The notes below the pieces were generated by a model. The model was given only the letters and a program-made list of their open reading frames with translations. It searched no databases and had not been told where the DNA came from. This document shows, one piece after another, positions 55,932 to 64,000 of a DNA stretch of 64,000 bases. How positions within the stretch are numbered: position 1 is the first letter of the stretch; every line of letters starts with the position of its first letter. A program made the position numbers and the translations under genes. The stretch is from an uncultured Serinicoccus sp. (lineage in GTDB: Bacteria > Actinomycetota > Actinomycetes > Actinomycetales > Dermatophilaceae): contig NZ_CANMUA010000005.1 of the NCBI RefSeq assembly GCF_947500995.1, forward strand, positions 62,001-126,000. Direction: 5' to 3'.

Positions 55932-57638
55932 TCACCGCCGGCGCAGGACCACCGACTCCCAGCCCGGCAGCGTCCCCCCGTCCAGCACGCCGGCTGCCGC
56001 CTCCGCGGAGGTGGCGAGCACCACCTCGGCCCCGCCCCACCCCTGCAGCAGCTCGGGCGGGACGACGAGGGGGTCCCGGGTGAAGGAGGCGAGGGTGAGC
56101 ATCGAGACGCCGTCGAGCCCGCGCTCGAAGGCCCACAGGTCGGGGTGGTCCATCGCCAGCGGTCGCACCGTCCCTCGGGCGACCACCTCCTCGTCGTGGC
56201 GCAGGGCGACGAGCGCGCGGTGGTGCTCCAGCACCGACCCGGGGACCCCGGTCTGGGCGGCTGCGTTGATCTCCGTGTGGTTGGGGTTGATCCCGATCCA
56301 CGGCTGGCCGCGGGTGAAGCCCGCGCCGGGCGCGTCGGTCCACTGGACGGGCGTGCGGGCGTTGTCGCGCCCCACCGCGCGGATGCCCTCCAGCAGGTCC
56401 TCGACCGGCCTGCCCGCCGCCTCCTGCTCGGCGACGTGGTTGAGCGCCTCGATGTCGCGCAGCTCGGCCAGCGACGCGAAGGGGAGGTTCGTCATACCCA
56501 GCTCCTCCCCCTGGTAGATGAACGGCGTGCCGCGCAGCGTGTGCAGCACCGTCGCCAGGGTCTTGGCGGAGCGCTCGCGCCACGCCGGGTCGTCGTCGCC
56601 GAAGCGGCTGACCGCCCGCGGCTGGTCGTGGTTGTCCCAGTAGAGCGAGTTCCAGCCGGTGTCCGCGAGGGCGGTCTGCCAGCCCATGAGGCTGGCGCGC
56701 AGCAGCGGCATGGTGATGGGCAGCCGGTCGAACTTGCCGCCCGGGCCGATCCCCAGGTCGACGTGCTCGAACTGGAAGACCATGTCCACCTCCCCCCGGT
56801 CGGCGTCGGTGTAGAGGCGTGCCTCCTGCGCGGTGACGCCCGGCATCTCGCCCACGGTGAGGAAGGCCCGGGGGTGGTCGGCGAAGACGCGCTCGCGCAT
56901 CTGGGCCAGGAACTCGTGCACCCGGGGGCCGTCGGCGACCAGCGCGAAGGCGTCCCCGTCGGGCAGGTCCAGCGGCTTGGAGATGAGGTTGATGACGTCC
57001 ATGCGGAAGCCGTCGACCCCGCGCTCGAGCCACCAGCGCATCATCGCGTAGACGGCCTCCCGGACCTCCGGGTTCTCCCAGTTGAGGTCGGGCTGCTTGC
57101 GGCTGAAGAGGTGCAGGTAGTACTCCCCGCTGGCCGCGTCCCACTCCCAGGCGGGGCCGGAGAAGAAGGAACGCCAGTCGGTGGGCTCGGCGCCGGGCTC
57201 CCCGCCGGTATGCCCGGCCCGCGCCGGACGCCACCAGTACCAGTCCCGCCGCTGCGCCTCCGGGGAGGCACGGCTCTCCTCGAACCAGGGGTGCTCGTCG
57301 CTGGTGTGGTTGACCACGAGGTCCATGACGAGGCGGATGCCGCGCGCGTGCAGCTGGGCGATGAGCTCGTCGAGGTCGGCGAGTTTGCCGAAGGTGGGGT
57401 CGAGGTCCTGGTAGTCGCTGATGTCGTAGCCGTTGTCGTCCTGCGGGCTGCGGTAGACCGGGCTGAGCCAGACCACGTCGACCCCGAGGTGCTCGAGGTG
57501 GTCCAGCCGGCCCAGGATGCCCGGCAGGTCACCGATGCCGTCACCGTCGCTGTCGGCGAAGCTGCGGGGATAGATCTGGTAGACGACGGCGGAGGCCCAC
57601 CAGTCGCGCGGCAGGGGCTGGTCGAGCGGGAGCGGCAT
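55932..57638 (-). CDS. GH13 alpha-glucosidase (oligo-1,6-glucosidase-like)
   Basis: 568 residues. The (beta/alpha)8 barrel shows VVYQIYPRSFADSDGDGIGD, VMDLVVNHTSDEHPWF, GFRMDVINLISKP with the nucleophile Asp, LTVGEMPG with the acid/base Glu and WDNHDQPRAVS with the third acid. It cleaves alpha-glucosidic bonds of small oligosaccharides in the cytoplasm. It is followed (toward lower coordinates) by the convergent amidohydrolase and sits 24 bases upstream of gntK in coordinate order, but is transcribed away from it. Confidence 0.94.
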   Translation of the reverse strand: MPLPLDQPLPRDWWASAVVYQIYPRSFADSDGDGIGDLPGILGRLDHLEHLGVDVVWLSPVYRSPQDDNGYDISDYQDLDPTFGKLADLDELIAQLHARGIRLVMDLVVNHTSDEHPWFEESRASPEAQRRDWYWWRPARAGHTGGEPGAEPTDWRSFFSGPAWEWDAASGEYYLHLFSRKQPDLNWENPEVREAVYAMMRWWLERGVDGFRMDVINLISKPLDLPDGDAFALVADGPRVHEFLAQMRERVFADHPRAFLTVGEMPGVTAQEARLYTDADRGEVDMVFQFEHVDLGIGPGGKFDRLPITMPLLRASLMGWQTALADTGWNSLYWDNHDQPRAVSRFGDDDPAWRERSAKTLATVLHTLRGTPFIYQGEELGMTNLPFASLAELRDIEALNHVAEQEAAGRPVEDLLEGIRAVGRDNARTPVQWTDAPGAGFTRGQPWIGINPNHTEINAAAQTGVPGSVLEHHRALVALRHDEEVVARGTVRPLAMDHPDLWAFERGLDGVSMLTLASFTRDPLVVPPELLQGWGGAEVVLATSAEAAAGVLDGGTLPGWESVVLRRR

Positions 57639-57662
57639 GACGCCACTCTAGGGGTGGGGGTC

Positions 57663-58190
57663 TCAGTCCTCGTCGAGCTGGGCCAGGACCATCCGGGCGA
57701 TCCGCTCCGGCGGGTTGGCGACGTCGAACACCGCCCCGCGCTCGTCGGCCTCGAGCGGCTCCAGGGTGTCCAGCTGGGACTCCAGCAGGGACGGCGGCAT
57801 GAAGTGGTCGCGGGCGCTCATGCGGTCCAGGAGCAGGCCCTTGTCACCGGAGAGGTGGACGAACCACGTGCCCGCGCCGCCCTCGGTGAGGACCTCGCGG
57901 TAGGACCGGCGCAGGGCCGAGCAGGTGAGCAGCGTGGGGGTGCCGGCGGCGTCCCGCTCGGCCGTCCACGCCGCGAGCGCCTTGAGCCACGGCCAGCGGT
58001 CCTCGTCCATGAGCGGCCGCCCGCTGGTCATCTTGTCCACGTTGGCCTGCGGGTGGAAGTCGTCGCCCTCGGCGAACTCCCACCCCAGCCGCTCGTGCAG
58101 GGCCAGACCGATGGTCGACTTCCCGGTGCCCGAGACGCCCATGATGACGAGGTGGAGGGGCCGTCCGGCGGGGTCGGGCGTGGGGCTCAT
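57663..58190 (-). CDS. gntK: Gluconokinase
   Basis: 175 residues of a P-loop kinase (IMGVSGTGKSTIGLALHERL) phosphorylating gluconate to 6-phosphogluconate. GDDFHPQANVDKMTSGRPL and TCSALRRSYREVL are GntK signatures. Its ATG overlaps the gntP stop (ATGA), coupling uptake with phosphorylation. The glucosidase gene follows on the same strand at 57638 and may be co-transcribed. Confidence 0.95.
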   Translation of the reverse strand: MSPTPDPAGRPLHLVIMGVSGTGKSTIGLALHERLGWEFAEGDDFHPQANVDKMTSGRPLMDEDRWPWLKALAAWTAERDAAGTPTLLTCSALRRSYREVLTEGGAGTWFVHLSGDKGLLLDRMSARDHFMPPSLLESQLDTLEPLEADERGAVFDVANPPERIARMVLAQLDED

Positions 58191-59626
58191 GGCACGACCA
58201 CCCACAGCCCGGCGGCCAGGACGAAGATCGCGAGGCCGAGGGTGGTCTCCATCACCGTCCAGGTCCGCAGCGTCGTCTTGACGTCCATCCCGAAGAAGCG
58301 GCTGACCAGCCAGAAGCCGGAGTCGTTGACGTGCGAGAGCACCGTGGCACCGGCCGCGATCGCGAGCACCAGGCAGGCGATCTTCAGGTCGGAGAGCCCC
58401 TCCGCGGTGACGGCGGCGGAGATGAGCCCCGCGGTCGTGGTCAGCGCGACCGTCGCCGAGCCCTGGGCCACGCGCAGGAGGGTGGCGATGAGGAAGGCCG
58501 ACACGATGAGGGGCAGGCCCAGGTCGGCCAGGCTCTCCGAGAGGGCCGCGCCGATGCCGGAGTAGCGCAGCACCCCGCCGAACATCCCGCCGGCGCCGGT
58601 GATGAGGATGATCGCGCAGATGGGGCCGAGCGCGTCGTTGAGGAGCGTCTCGACGGTCGCGAGCGAACGCCCCCGGGTGCCGAGCACGTAGGTCGTCACG
58701 AGCAGCGTGATGAGCAGCGCCACCGGCGTCTGCCCGATGAAGACGAGCGCGTCGAGGGCGACGCTCTCGCCCAGCACCTCGGCCGAGCGCAGCGTCGCGA
58801 TCCCGGTGTTGAGCGCGATGAGGACGAACGGCAGCAGCAGCAGGGCGAGCACGAGCCCGAACGAGGGCGGGGTGACCTCCTCCTCGCCGCGGGCGATCCG
58901 CTCGGCGCGCGCGTCGTCGTCGCCGTCGTCGAGGTCCGACGGCTCGCCCGAGACGGTGCCGCGGAGCATCGAGTCGTTGATGGGGACCATGATCTTGCCG
59001 GCGTAGGCCGTGGTGAAGAGGTAGACGCCGACGTACCACGAGACGAACGCGACGGGGATGCCGATGAGCATGCTCAGGCCGATGGAGCCGCCGAGCTCGG
59101 TGGCGGCGGTCACCGGGCCGGGGTGCGGAGGCACGATCGCGTGCATGGCCGCGAACGCCCCCGCGGCGGGGAGGGCGTAGAGCAGCACCGAGCCGCCGAA
59201 GCGCCGCGCCACCGAGAAGATGATGGGCAGGAAGACCACGAGCCCGGCGTCGAAGAAGATCGGTATGCCGAAGAGCAGGGCCGCGACGCCCAGCGCGAGG
59301 GGTGCCCGCTTCTCGCCGAAACCGCCGATGAGGGTGTCGGCGAGCACCTGGGCCCCGCCGGTGACCTCCAGCAGCCGGCCGATCATGGCGCCGAGCCCGA
59401 CGAGCAGCGCGACGGCTCCCAGGGTGCTGCCGAAGAAGCTGGTCGCGACCCCGGCCAGCTCCCCGAACGGGATGCCCGCGGCGAGACCGGTGAGGAAGCT
59501 GACGGTGATGAGCGCCACGAAGGCGTGCATCCGCAGCTTGATGATGAGGAAGAGCAGGACCGCGACGGCGACGGCCGCGATGGTGAGGAGCGTGCCCGCT
59601 CCGTAGACAGGATCCATCGGTTCCAT
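58187..59626 (-). CDS. gntP: Gluconate:H+ symporter
   Basis: 479 residues with about 12-14 membrane segments of the GntP family: VLLFLIIKLRMHAFVALITV, FGIPIFFDAGLVVFLPIIFS, MHAIVPPHPGPVTAATELGG and VLSHVNDSGFWLVSRFFGMD. ATG 59626 is chosen because GGGGAG stands six bases before it; ATGs at 59632 and 59617 are close alternatives. It heads the gntP-gntK operon. No GntR regulator is adjacent. Confidence 0.94.
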   Translation of the reverse strand: MEPMDPVYGAGTLLTIAAVAVAVLLFLIIKLRMHAFVALITVSFLTGLAAGIPFGELAGVATSFFGSTLGAVALLVGLGAMIGRLLEVTGGAQVLADTLIGGFGEKRAPLALGVAALLFGIPIFFDAGLVVFLPIIFSVARRFGGSVLLYALPAAGAFAAMHAIVPPHPGPVTAATELGGSIGLSMLIGIPVAFVSWYVGVYLFTTAYAGKIMVPINDSMLRGTVSGEPSDLDDGDDDARAERIARGEEEVTPPSFGLVLALLLLPFVLIALNTGIATLRSAEVLGESVALDALVFIGQTPVALLITLLVTTYVLGTRGRSLATVETLLNDALGPICAIILITGAGGMFGGVLRYSGIGAALSESLADLGLPLIVSAFLIATLLRVAQGSATVALTTTAGLISAAVTAEGLSDLKIACLVLAIAAGATVLSHVNDSGFWLVSRFFGMDVKTTLRTWTVMETTLGLAIFVLAAGLWVVVP

Positions 59627-59726
59627 GGGCATCTCCCCGGGGTCGACATCGGTGGCGTCGGCCCACCGTAGCCGCGCCCCCGGCGCGGGGCGCGCAGGAA
59701 CGCCGCGCGCGTGCGTCGGGGCCCGG

Positions 59727-60365
59727 TCAGGCCAGGTCGACCCATCCCTCCCCGGCCGTGCCGGGCACCGGCTCGGCCGCTCCACCGGTGAGCTCGGCCA
59801 GCAGGTCGGGCACGGCGTCGGCCCGGTCGACCGGCACCTGCAGCCGCAGCGTCACCTGCGGACCGTAGCGGGTGTCGGCGATGTGCACACCGCGGGCCCG
59901 CAGGTCGTGCTCCAGTCGCCCGGCCATCGCGTGCCCCACCCGCACGTCCACCTCGCGGACCCGGGTCCGGGTGAGCAGCCGAGCCTCGTCGAGGGCGAGC
60001 CGGACGGCACCCGAGTAGGCACGCACCAGCCCGCCGGTGCCGAGCCTGGTCCCGCCGAACCAGCGGGAGACGACGGCGACCACGTCCGTCACCCCCGCAT
60101 GGGTGAGCGTCTCCAGCATCGGCATACCGGCCGTGCCTGCCGGCTCGCCGTCGTCGCTGCTGCGCACCGTGGCGCCGTCCGGGCCGAGGACGAAGGCCGA
60201 GCAGTGGTGCCCGGCGTCCCAGAGGGTGGAGCGGGCCTCCTCGACCACGGCGCGCGCCGCGGCCTCGTCGTCGACCCGGCGCAGCCAGCACTCGAAGACC
60301 GAGCGCCGCTCCTCGGTGCGCACGACGACGGGCGCGGCGAGGGTGCGGCAGGTCGTCGGCTCCAC
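59727..60365 (-). CDS. YigZ/IMPACT family protein
   Basis: 212 residues. RSVFECWLRRVDDEAAARAV, AFVLGPDGATVRSSDDGEPA and VSRWFGGTRLGTGGLVRAYS are the YigZ/UPF0029 signatures. YigZ proteins bind nucleic acid or ribosomes by similarity to IMPACT; their bacterial role is unclear. A GTG start at 60365 faces the divergent CopC gene, with 45 bases between starts. Confidence 0.92.
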   Translation of the reverse strand: MEPTTCRTLAAPVVVRTEERRSVFECWLRRVDDEAAARAVVEEARSTLWDAGHHCSAFVLGPDGATVRSSDDGEPAGTAGMPMLETLTHAGVTDVVAVVSRWFGGTRLGTGGLVRAYSGAVRLALDEARLLTRTRVREVDVRVGHAMAGRLEHDLRARGVHIADTRYGPQVTLRLQVPVDRADAVPDLLAELTGGAAEPVPGTAGEGWVDLA

Positions 60366-60410
60366 CCGGGCAGGGTATGTCGTCCAGGTGCGCCACCTAG
60401 ACTCGACGTC

Positions 60411-61064
60411 ATGTCATCGACGCGCCGTTCCACCGCCCTGCTCGCGGCCCTGGCCCTGGTCGCCCTGCCGCTGCCCGCCCAGGCCCACGACGAGCTCACC
60501 GGCAGCGACCCCGAGGACGGCGCGACGGTCGAGGCCGGAGAGCTGGACGAGGTGACCATGACCTTCAGCGGGCAGATCGCCGAGGTGGGTGCCGCCGTCA
60601 CCGTGACCGACCCGGACGGCGGGTCCGCGCTGGAGGGCGAGCCCGAGGTCGAGGGGACCGAGGTGACCCAGGACCTGGTGGACGACCTCGCGGACGGTGA
60701 CTACGCCGTCGCGTGGCGGGTGACCAGCGAGGACGGGCACCCCATCTCCGGTGAGTTCGGGTTCACCGTGACCGGCGGCGAGGAGGTCACCGAGGAGGCC
60801 TCCCCGGCCCCCACCCCCTCCGAGGAACCCACCGAGGAGACCTCCCAGGAGGCGCAGCCCGAGGAGTCCTCGACCGAGCCGGAGGCGGAGGAGACGACGC
60901 CGGAGCAGGAGCAGGCGACCGACTCCGAGGAGTCGGCGACCGCGGACTCCTCGACCGCCGAGGCCTCCTCCGGGCTGCCGGTGTGGGCGTGGGTGCTCCT
61001 CGCCGCGGGTGGTGTGGCCGTGCTCGCCCTCATGGCCGCCACCTGGGCGCGCGGACGCCGCTGA
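60411..61064 (+). CDS. CopC-domain secreted membrane-anchored protein
   Basis: 217 residues. A signal peptide (ALLAALALVALPLPAQAHDE) leaves an N-terminal His, as in copper-binding CopC. The CopC domain runs to about residue 120 (SDPEDGATVEAGELDEVTMT, YAVAWRVTSEDGHPISGEFG). A long Glu/Ser/Thr stalk and a C-terminal membrane helix (VWAWVLLAAGGVAVLALMAA) follow. TAGACT at 60398-60403 suggests a leaderless promoter. No CopD gene is next to it. Confidence 0.9.
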   Translation: MSSTRRSTALLAALALVALPLPAQAHDELTGSDPEDGATVEAGELDEVTMTFSGQIAEVGAAVTVTDPDGGSALEGEPEVEGTEVTQDLVDDLADGDYAVAWRVTSEDGHPISGEFGFTVTGGEEVTEEASPAPTPSEEPTEETSQEAQPEESSTEPEAEETTPEQEQATDSEESATADSSTAEASSGLPVWAWVLLAAGGVAVLALMAATWARGRR

Positions 61065-61204
61065 GCCGCCCGAGCCGATGCGGGCGCCGTGCCGGTCCTG
61101 ATGTACCGTAGGGCCCACGGAATACACATCCCCGGGCCGGCTCCGCACCTGAGCGATCAGCCAGCGATGCCGCCCCGGCAGACTCGACACAAGGGGGTCA
61201 CGCC

Positions 61205-61444
61205 ATGGGGCGCGGCCGGGCCAAGGCAAAGCAGATCAAGGTCGCACGGAAGCTGAAGTACTCGGCTCCGGACACCGACCTCTCGGCACTCGAGCGGGAG
61301 CTGCACTCCTCGCGCGGCGAGTTCGACTACTCCCCGCCGTCGGACGAGCAGGACGACGACGAGCCCGAGGACGATGACGACCCCTACGCGGAGGACGACG
61401 AGGACGGCGAGTACGGATCCTGGGCGGCCGGCGGAGAGCGGTGA
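61205..61444 (+). CDS. DUF3073 family protein
   Basis: 79 residues. The basic head MGRGRAKAKQIKVARKLKYS with LSALERELHSS and an extremely acidic tail (about half Asp/Glu) are the DUF3073 pattern. It is common in actinobacteria near purM, as here. The function is unknown; the bipolar charge suggests nucleic-acid or ribosome contact. Confidence 0.9.
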   Translation: MGRGRAKAKQIKVARKLKYSAPDTDLSALERELHSSRGEFDYSPPSDEQDDDEPEDDDDPYAEDDEDGEYGSWAAGGER

Positions 61445-61502
61445 CCACCCGCCCGCGTCCGCAGCCGCTCCCTGAGGTCGGTGGCGGGCGACGGGCGAGC
61501 GG

Positions 61503-62048
61503 ATGAGCACCCGCAGCCGGCACGAGGCCCGCTGGACCGATGCGCGGGCGACGGCCAGCGGTCGTCTCCCTCGCAACCAGTGGTGGGTCCTCCCCCTGCT
61601 GCTGGTCGGGATCGCGGTGGTCATGTTCGTCGCCTGGCGCATCTACAACGGTGTCGACACCGTGACCTACGAGGTGCGCCAGTGCCAGGAACCGCTCACC
61701 GAGGACGCCTCCTGGAGTGAGGTGCAGGCAGCGGCGTGCGACCCCGTCGACGCGTCCGCCCTGCCCTCGGTGGTGCTCATGCGCGGTGTGGAGCCCGTCG
61801 AGCCGGACCGGAGCGAGGGTGCGGTCCTCGCCTGGGAGGGCTGGGCGGTCAACTCCCCCGAGCACAGCGTGCAGGTCCGCCTCGAGGACCCCGCGCAGAG
61901 CATCGTCATCGCCGAGCCGACCACCGAGCAGCTGCGCACCGAGCTCACCCCGGACGCCGCGGACCTCCGGTGGGGCGGCTTCATCGGTGGGCGCGGGCCC
62001 ACGGAGTACTGGGTCCTCATCACCCCCGCCGCACCGGACGCGCCGTAG
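61503..62048 (+). CDS. Hypothetical single-pass membrane protein
   Basis: 181 residues. A cytoplasmic Arg-rich head, one helix (WWVLPLLLVGIAVVMFVAWR) and an external domain with two cysteines (EVRQCQEPL and QAAACDPV) that could form a disulfide. No family was recognised. Its last 17 bases form the first unit of the 22-bp repeat array, so the final residues AAPDAP are repeat-encoded. Confidence 0.7.
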   Translation: MSTRSRHEARWTDARATASGRLPRNQWWVLPLLLVGIAVVMFVAWRIYNGVDTVTYEVRQCQEPLTEDASWSEVQAAACDPVDASALPSVVLMRGVEPVEPDRSEGAVLAWEGWAVNSPEHSVQVRLEDPAQSIVIAEPTTEQLRTELTPDAADLRWGGFIGGRGPTEYWVLITPAAPDAP

Positions 62049-62130
62049 GGCAGCACCGGACGCGCGGGCGGGCTCCACCGGACGCGCCGTAGGGCAGCAC
62101 CGGACGCGCGGGCGGGCTCCACCGGACGCG
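62032..62130 (+). repeat. Five-unit 22-bp tandem array (CACCGGACGCG family)
   Basis: The core CACCGGACGCG starts at 62032, 62054, 62076, 62098 and 62120, exactly 22 apart. The 11-base partners alternate between CCGTAGGGCAG and CGGGCGGGCTC, giving a 44-base higher-order period. It begins inside the upstream gene's last codons and ends 14 bases before the purM stop. Confidence 0.9.
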
Positions 62131-62144
62131 CGCCGGGACCGCGC

Positions 62145-63251
62145 TCAGCGTCGGTAGTCCCCCACGACCCGGACGGCTCCGCCGTCGACGCCCTTGGCTC
62201 CCTGCACGACGTCCGGACCGACGGCGTCCTCCCCCGCCACCTCGACGGTCCCCACGGGCCACGTCGGTATGCCGTTCTGCTCCAGGAGCGCGACCGCCCG
62301 GTCGGCCTCCGTGGGAGCCACCACGGCCACGAACCCCACCCCCATGTTGAGCGTCTGCTCCAGGTCGGCCAGCGGCACCCGCCCCAGCTCCTGCACCAGC
62401 GCGAAGATCGGCGGCAGCTGCCACGCCCGTTCCACGGTCGCCAGCATCCCCGGCGGCAGCACCCGCGCCAGGTTGGCCGCCAGCCCGCCACCGGTCACGT
62501 GGGACAGGACGTGCAGGTCCGGCCCCAGCGCCCGGACCAGCTCGAGCAGCGGCCGGGTGTAGATGCGGGTCGGCTCCAGGCACTCCTCCCCCAGGGTCCG
62601 CCCGAGCTCGGGGACGTCCCGCTCCCAGGCCCACCCTGCGGCGGCGACGACGCGGCGCACGAGGGAGTAGCCGTTGCTGTGCAGGCCCGAGCTCGCCAGC
62701 GCCAGCACGACGTCGCCCTCGGCGACCCGCTGCGGACCCAGCACCGCGTCGTGCTCGACGACACCCGTCGCGGCGCCCGCGACGTCATACTCGTGCGGAC
62801 CGAGCAGGCCGGGGTGCTCCGCCGTCTCACCGCCCACCAGGGCGACGCCCGCCAGCTCGCAGCCGCGGGCGATGCCCGAGACGATCGCGGCGATCCGCTC
62901 GGGCACCACCGTGCCGCAGGCGATGTAGTCGGTCATGAACAGCGGCTCGGCCCCGCTCACGACGATGTCGTCGACGACCATGCCGACGAGGTCCTGGCCG
63001 ATGGTGTCGTGGACGTCCATCGCCTGGGCGATCGCGACCTTGGTGCCGACCCCGTCGGTCGAGGTCGCCAGGACGGGACGCCGCATACCCCGCAGCGCGG
63101 ACGCGTCGAACATCCCCGCGAAGCCTCCGAGCCCACCGAGGACCTCCGGGCGCTGCGCCCGCCGGACCGACTCCTTCATCAGCTCGACGGCGCGGTCGCC
63201 GGCGTGCACGTCGACGCCCGCGCTGGCATAGGTGATCGGCTGGTCGCTCAT
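62145..63251 (-). CDS. purM: Phosphoribosylformylglycinamidine cyclo-ligase
   Basis: 368 residues. AIR synthetase, the fifth step of purine synthesis. TYASAGVDVHAGDRAVELMK at the start, ATSTDGVGTKVAIAQ, VVDDIVVSGAEPLFMTDYIA and VGGETAEHPG are diagnostic. ATG 63251 begins MSDQPI. It is convergent with the hypothetical membrane protein across the repeat array. Confidence 0.96.
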   Translation of the reverse strand: MSDQPITYASAGVDVHAGDRAVELMKESVRRAQRPEVLGGLGGFAGMFDASALRGMRRPVLATSTDGVGTKVAIAQAMDVHDTIGQDLVGMVVDDIVVSGAEPLFMTDYIACGTVVPERIAAIVSGIARGCELAGVALVGGETAEHPGLLGPHEYDVAGAATGVVEHDAVLGPQRVAEGDVVLALASSGLHSNGYSLVRRVVAAAGWAWERDVPELGRTLGEECLEPTRIYTRPLLELVRALGPDLHVLSHVTGGGLAANLARVLPPGMLATVERAWQLPPIFALVQELGRVPLADLEQTLNMGVGFVAVVAPTEADRAVALLEQNGIPTWPVGTVEVAGEDAVGPDVVQGAKGVDGGAVRVVGDYRR

Positions 63252-63388
63252 CGCGGGTTCCCTCGGGCGTGGCGGCGGGTGGGCACCCCCAGGGTATGCC
63301 GAACCGGGCGTCGTCGACGCCGCGCCCGTCCCCGACGTCGTCCCTCCTGAGGTGATCCTGGTCAGGCGAACCTCGGGGACGACCCGGC

Positions 63389-63985
63389 TCAGCCGTGCGC
63401 GTGCCGGAAGCCGGCGCGCTCCGCGGTCTCCCCGTCCACGAAGCACTCGTGCGCCTCGGCGTCGTAGCCCTCCTCGTCCGGCAGGACGAAGGTCATGGTG
63501 TCGTGCCAGGCCTTGACCGGGTGGCCCTCGGGCGCGGACCCGTCGGCGCGGGGCACCGCCGAGCCCCAGCCGTGACCCCCGTCGCGGATGTCCTCCTCCG
63601 GGCTGCCGTCGCCCGCGCCACCCTCGGTCGCGCCAGACCCGTCCGCGCCACTCTCGGTCGTGCCAGACCCGTCCGCGCCACCCTCTCCCGTGGTCGCCGA
63701 ACCCGTCGCGGCGAGCATGCTCCGGTCGGTCTCGAGCTCCTGGGGGCCGTCCTCGTCGGCGGTCCAGTCGCCGGGCTGACGGAACTCCTCGCCGGCGTCC
63801 ACGTCGTGCTCGGCCGGGTCGTGCTCCCGGGCGAACTCCTCCTGCCTCCGCCGGGCCTCCTCCTCGGACTCCTGCCGGGGGTCACCCTCGTCGGTCTCGT
63901 CGGCGGACTCGTCCTCGGTCGTCCCCTCCGGCCCAGCGGGGTCGGGGCCGTCGGCGTCGTCGGGCTCGGCCGCGGCCCGGTCCAC
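63389..63985 (-). CDS. Acidic repeat protein with sunset-like C-terminal domain, 5' end open
   Basis: At least 198 residues; the frame stays open to base 64000, so GTG 63985 is only a possible start. The body is Asp/Glu/Gly-rich with a degenerate GADGSGATEG-type repeat. The last 45 residues (HPVKAWHDTMTFVLPDEEGY, then ECFVDGETAERAGFRHA) resemble the sunset domain of actinobacterial channel-accessory proteins. It lies upstream of purM on the same strand, where purF is more usual. Confidence 0.65.
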   Translation of the reverse strand: MDRAAAEPDDADGPDPAGPEGTTEDESADETDEGDPRQESEEEARRRQEEFAREHDPAEHDVDAGEEFRQPGDWTADEDGPQELETDRSMLAATGSATTGEGGADGSGTTESGADGSGATEGGAGDGSPEEDIRDGGHGWGSAVPRADGSAPEGHPVKAWHDTMTFVLPDEEGYDAEAHECFVDGETAERAGFRHAHG

Positions 63986-64000
63986 GTCGGCCGTGGTCCG

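Overview
The window is about 72% GC actinobacterial chromosome. GTG starts, GTGA/ATGA gene overlaps, DtxR/IdeR-like iron boxes and leaderless-looking leader peptides point to Micrococcales. The gene content resembles Intrasporangiaceae/Ornithinimicrobium-type organisms, but that placement is inference. Everything was read by eye; no database search was run.

1-6 kb is accessory DNA. It starts with a frameshifted ISL3-type transposase end. Next come a zinc-ribbon protein with a putative PD-(D/E)XK nuclease domain and, convergent to it, a visibly lower-GC gene for an Mrr-like nuclease fused to a NACHT NTPase. The region ends at 6002-6043 in the 3' part of a tRNA-Lys gene with no 5' half, so the stretch looks like the right end of an island integrated in tRNA-Lys. 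It is the best candidate here for a little-described anti-phage module.

6-23 kb is core and peripheral metabolism: a Zn alcohol dehydrogenase; a sulfatase maturation cluster with intact formylglycine-generating enzyme but a doubly broken sulfatase; a PadR-DUF1048-ABC exporter operon whose ATPase is frameshifted in the Walker A motif; a MarR/YceI divergent pair with a clear operator; an aldo-keto reductase; fused PabAB with a pirin; NDH-2; a PHP protein; and tRNA-Glu/Asp/Phe.

23-31 kb is iron related: an FbpABC Fe3+ importer behind an IdeR-like box, a DUF4442 protein, a PhzE-like chorismate enzyme and a siderophore-interacting protein with its own box. A pair of proteins sharing a three-helix bundle follows; one carries a phosphatase fold that has lost its catalytic Cys.

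31-37 kb is the ilvBNCD operon (minus strand), with a leader peptide and attenuator upstream and an unusually short IlvN. Then come a PadR regulator with promoter and operator, dihydrolipoyl dehydrogenase, a MurJ-type flippase overlapping a convergent ATP-grasp gene, a PspC protein, a sodium/solute symporter pair and a secreted beta-propeller lipoprotein.

48-54 kb holds an AbiEi-like gene with an internal stop, bracketed by two 70-bp palindromic repeats. It is followed by metY-metX behind a Cys-ending leader peptide with competing hairpins, then NfeD and SPFH membrane-scaffold genes. 54-64 kb holds an amidohydrolase, a GH13 glucosidase, gluconate uptake and kinase genes, YigZ, CopC, DUF3073, purM and a 5'-open acidic protein.

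Two sequence-wide signals stand out. A 22-bp-period repeat with an 11-bp core (CACCGGACGCG) occurs at three intergenic sites. The heptamer GTATGCC/GGCATAC is strongly over-represented in the chromosome but nearly absent from the island.
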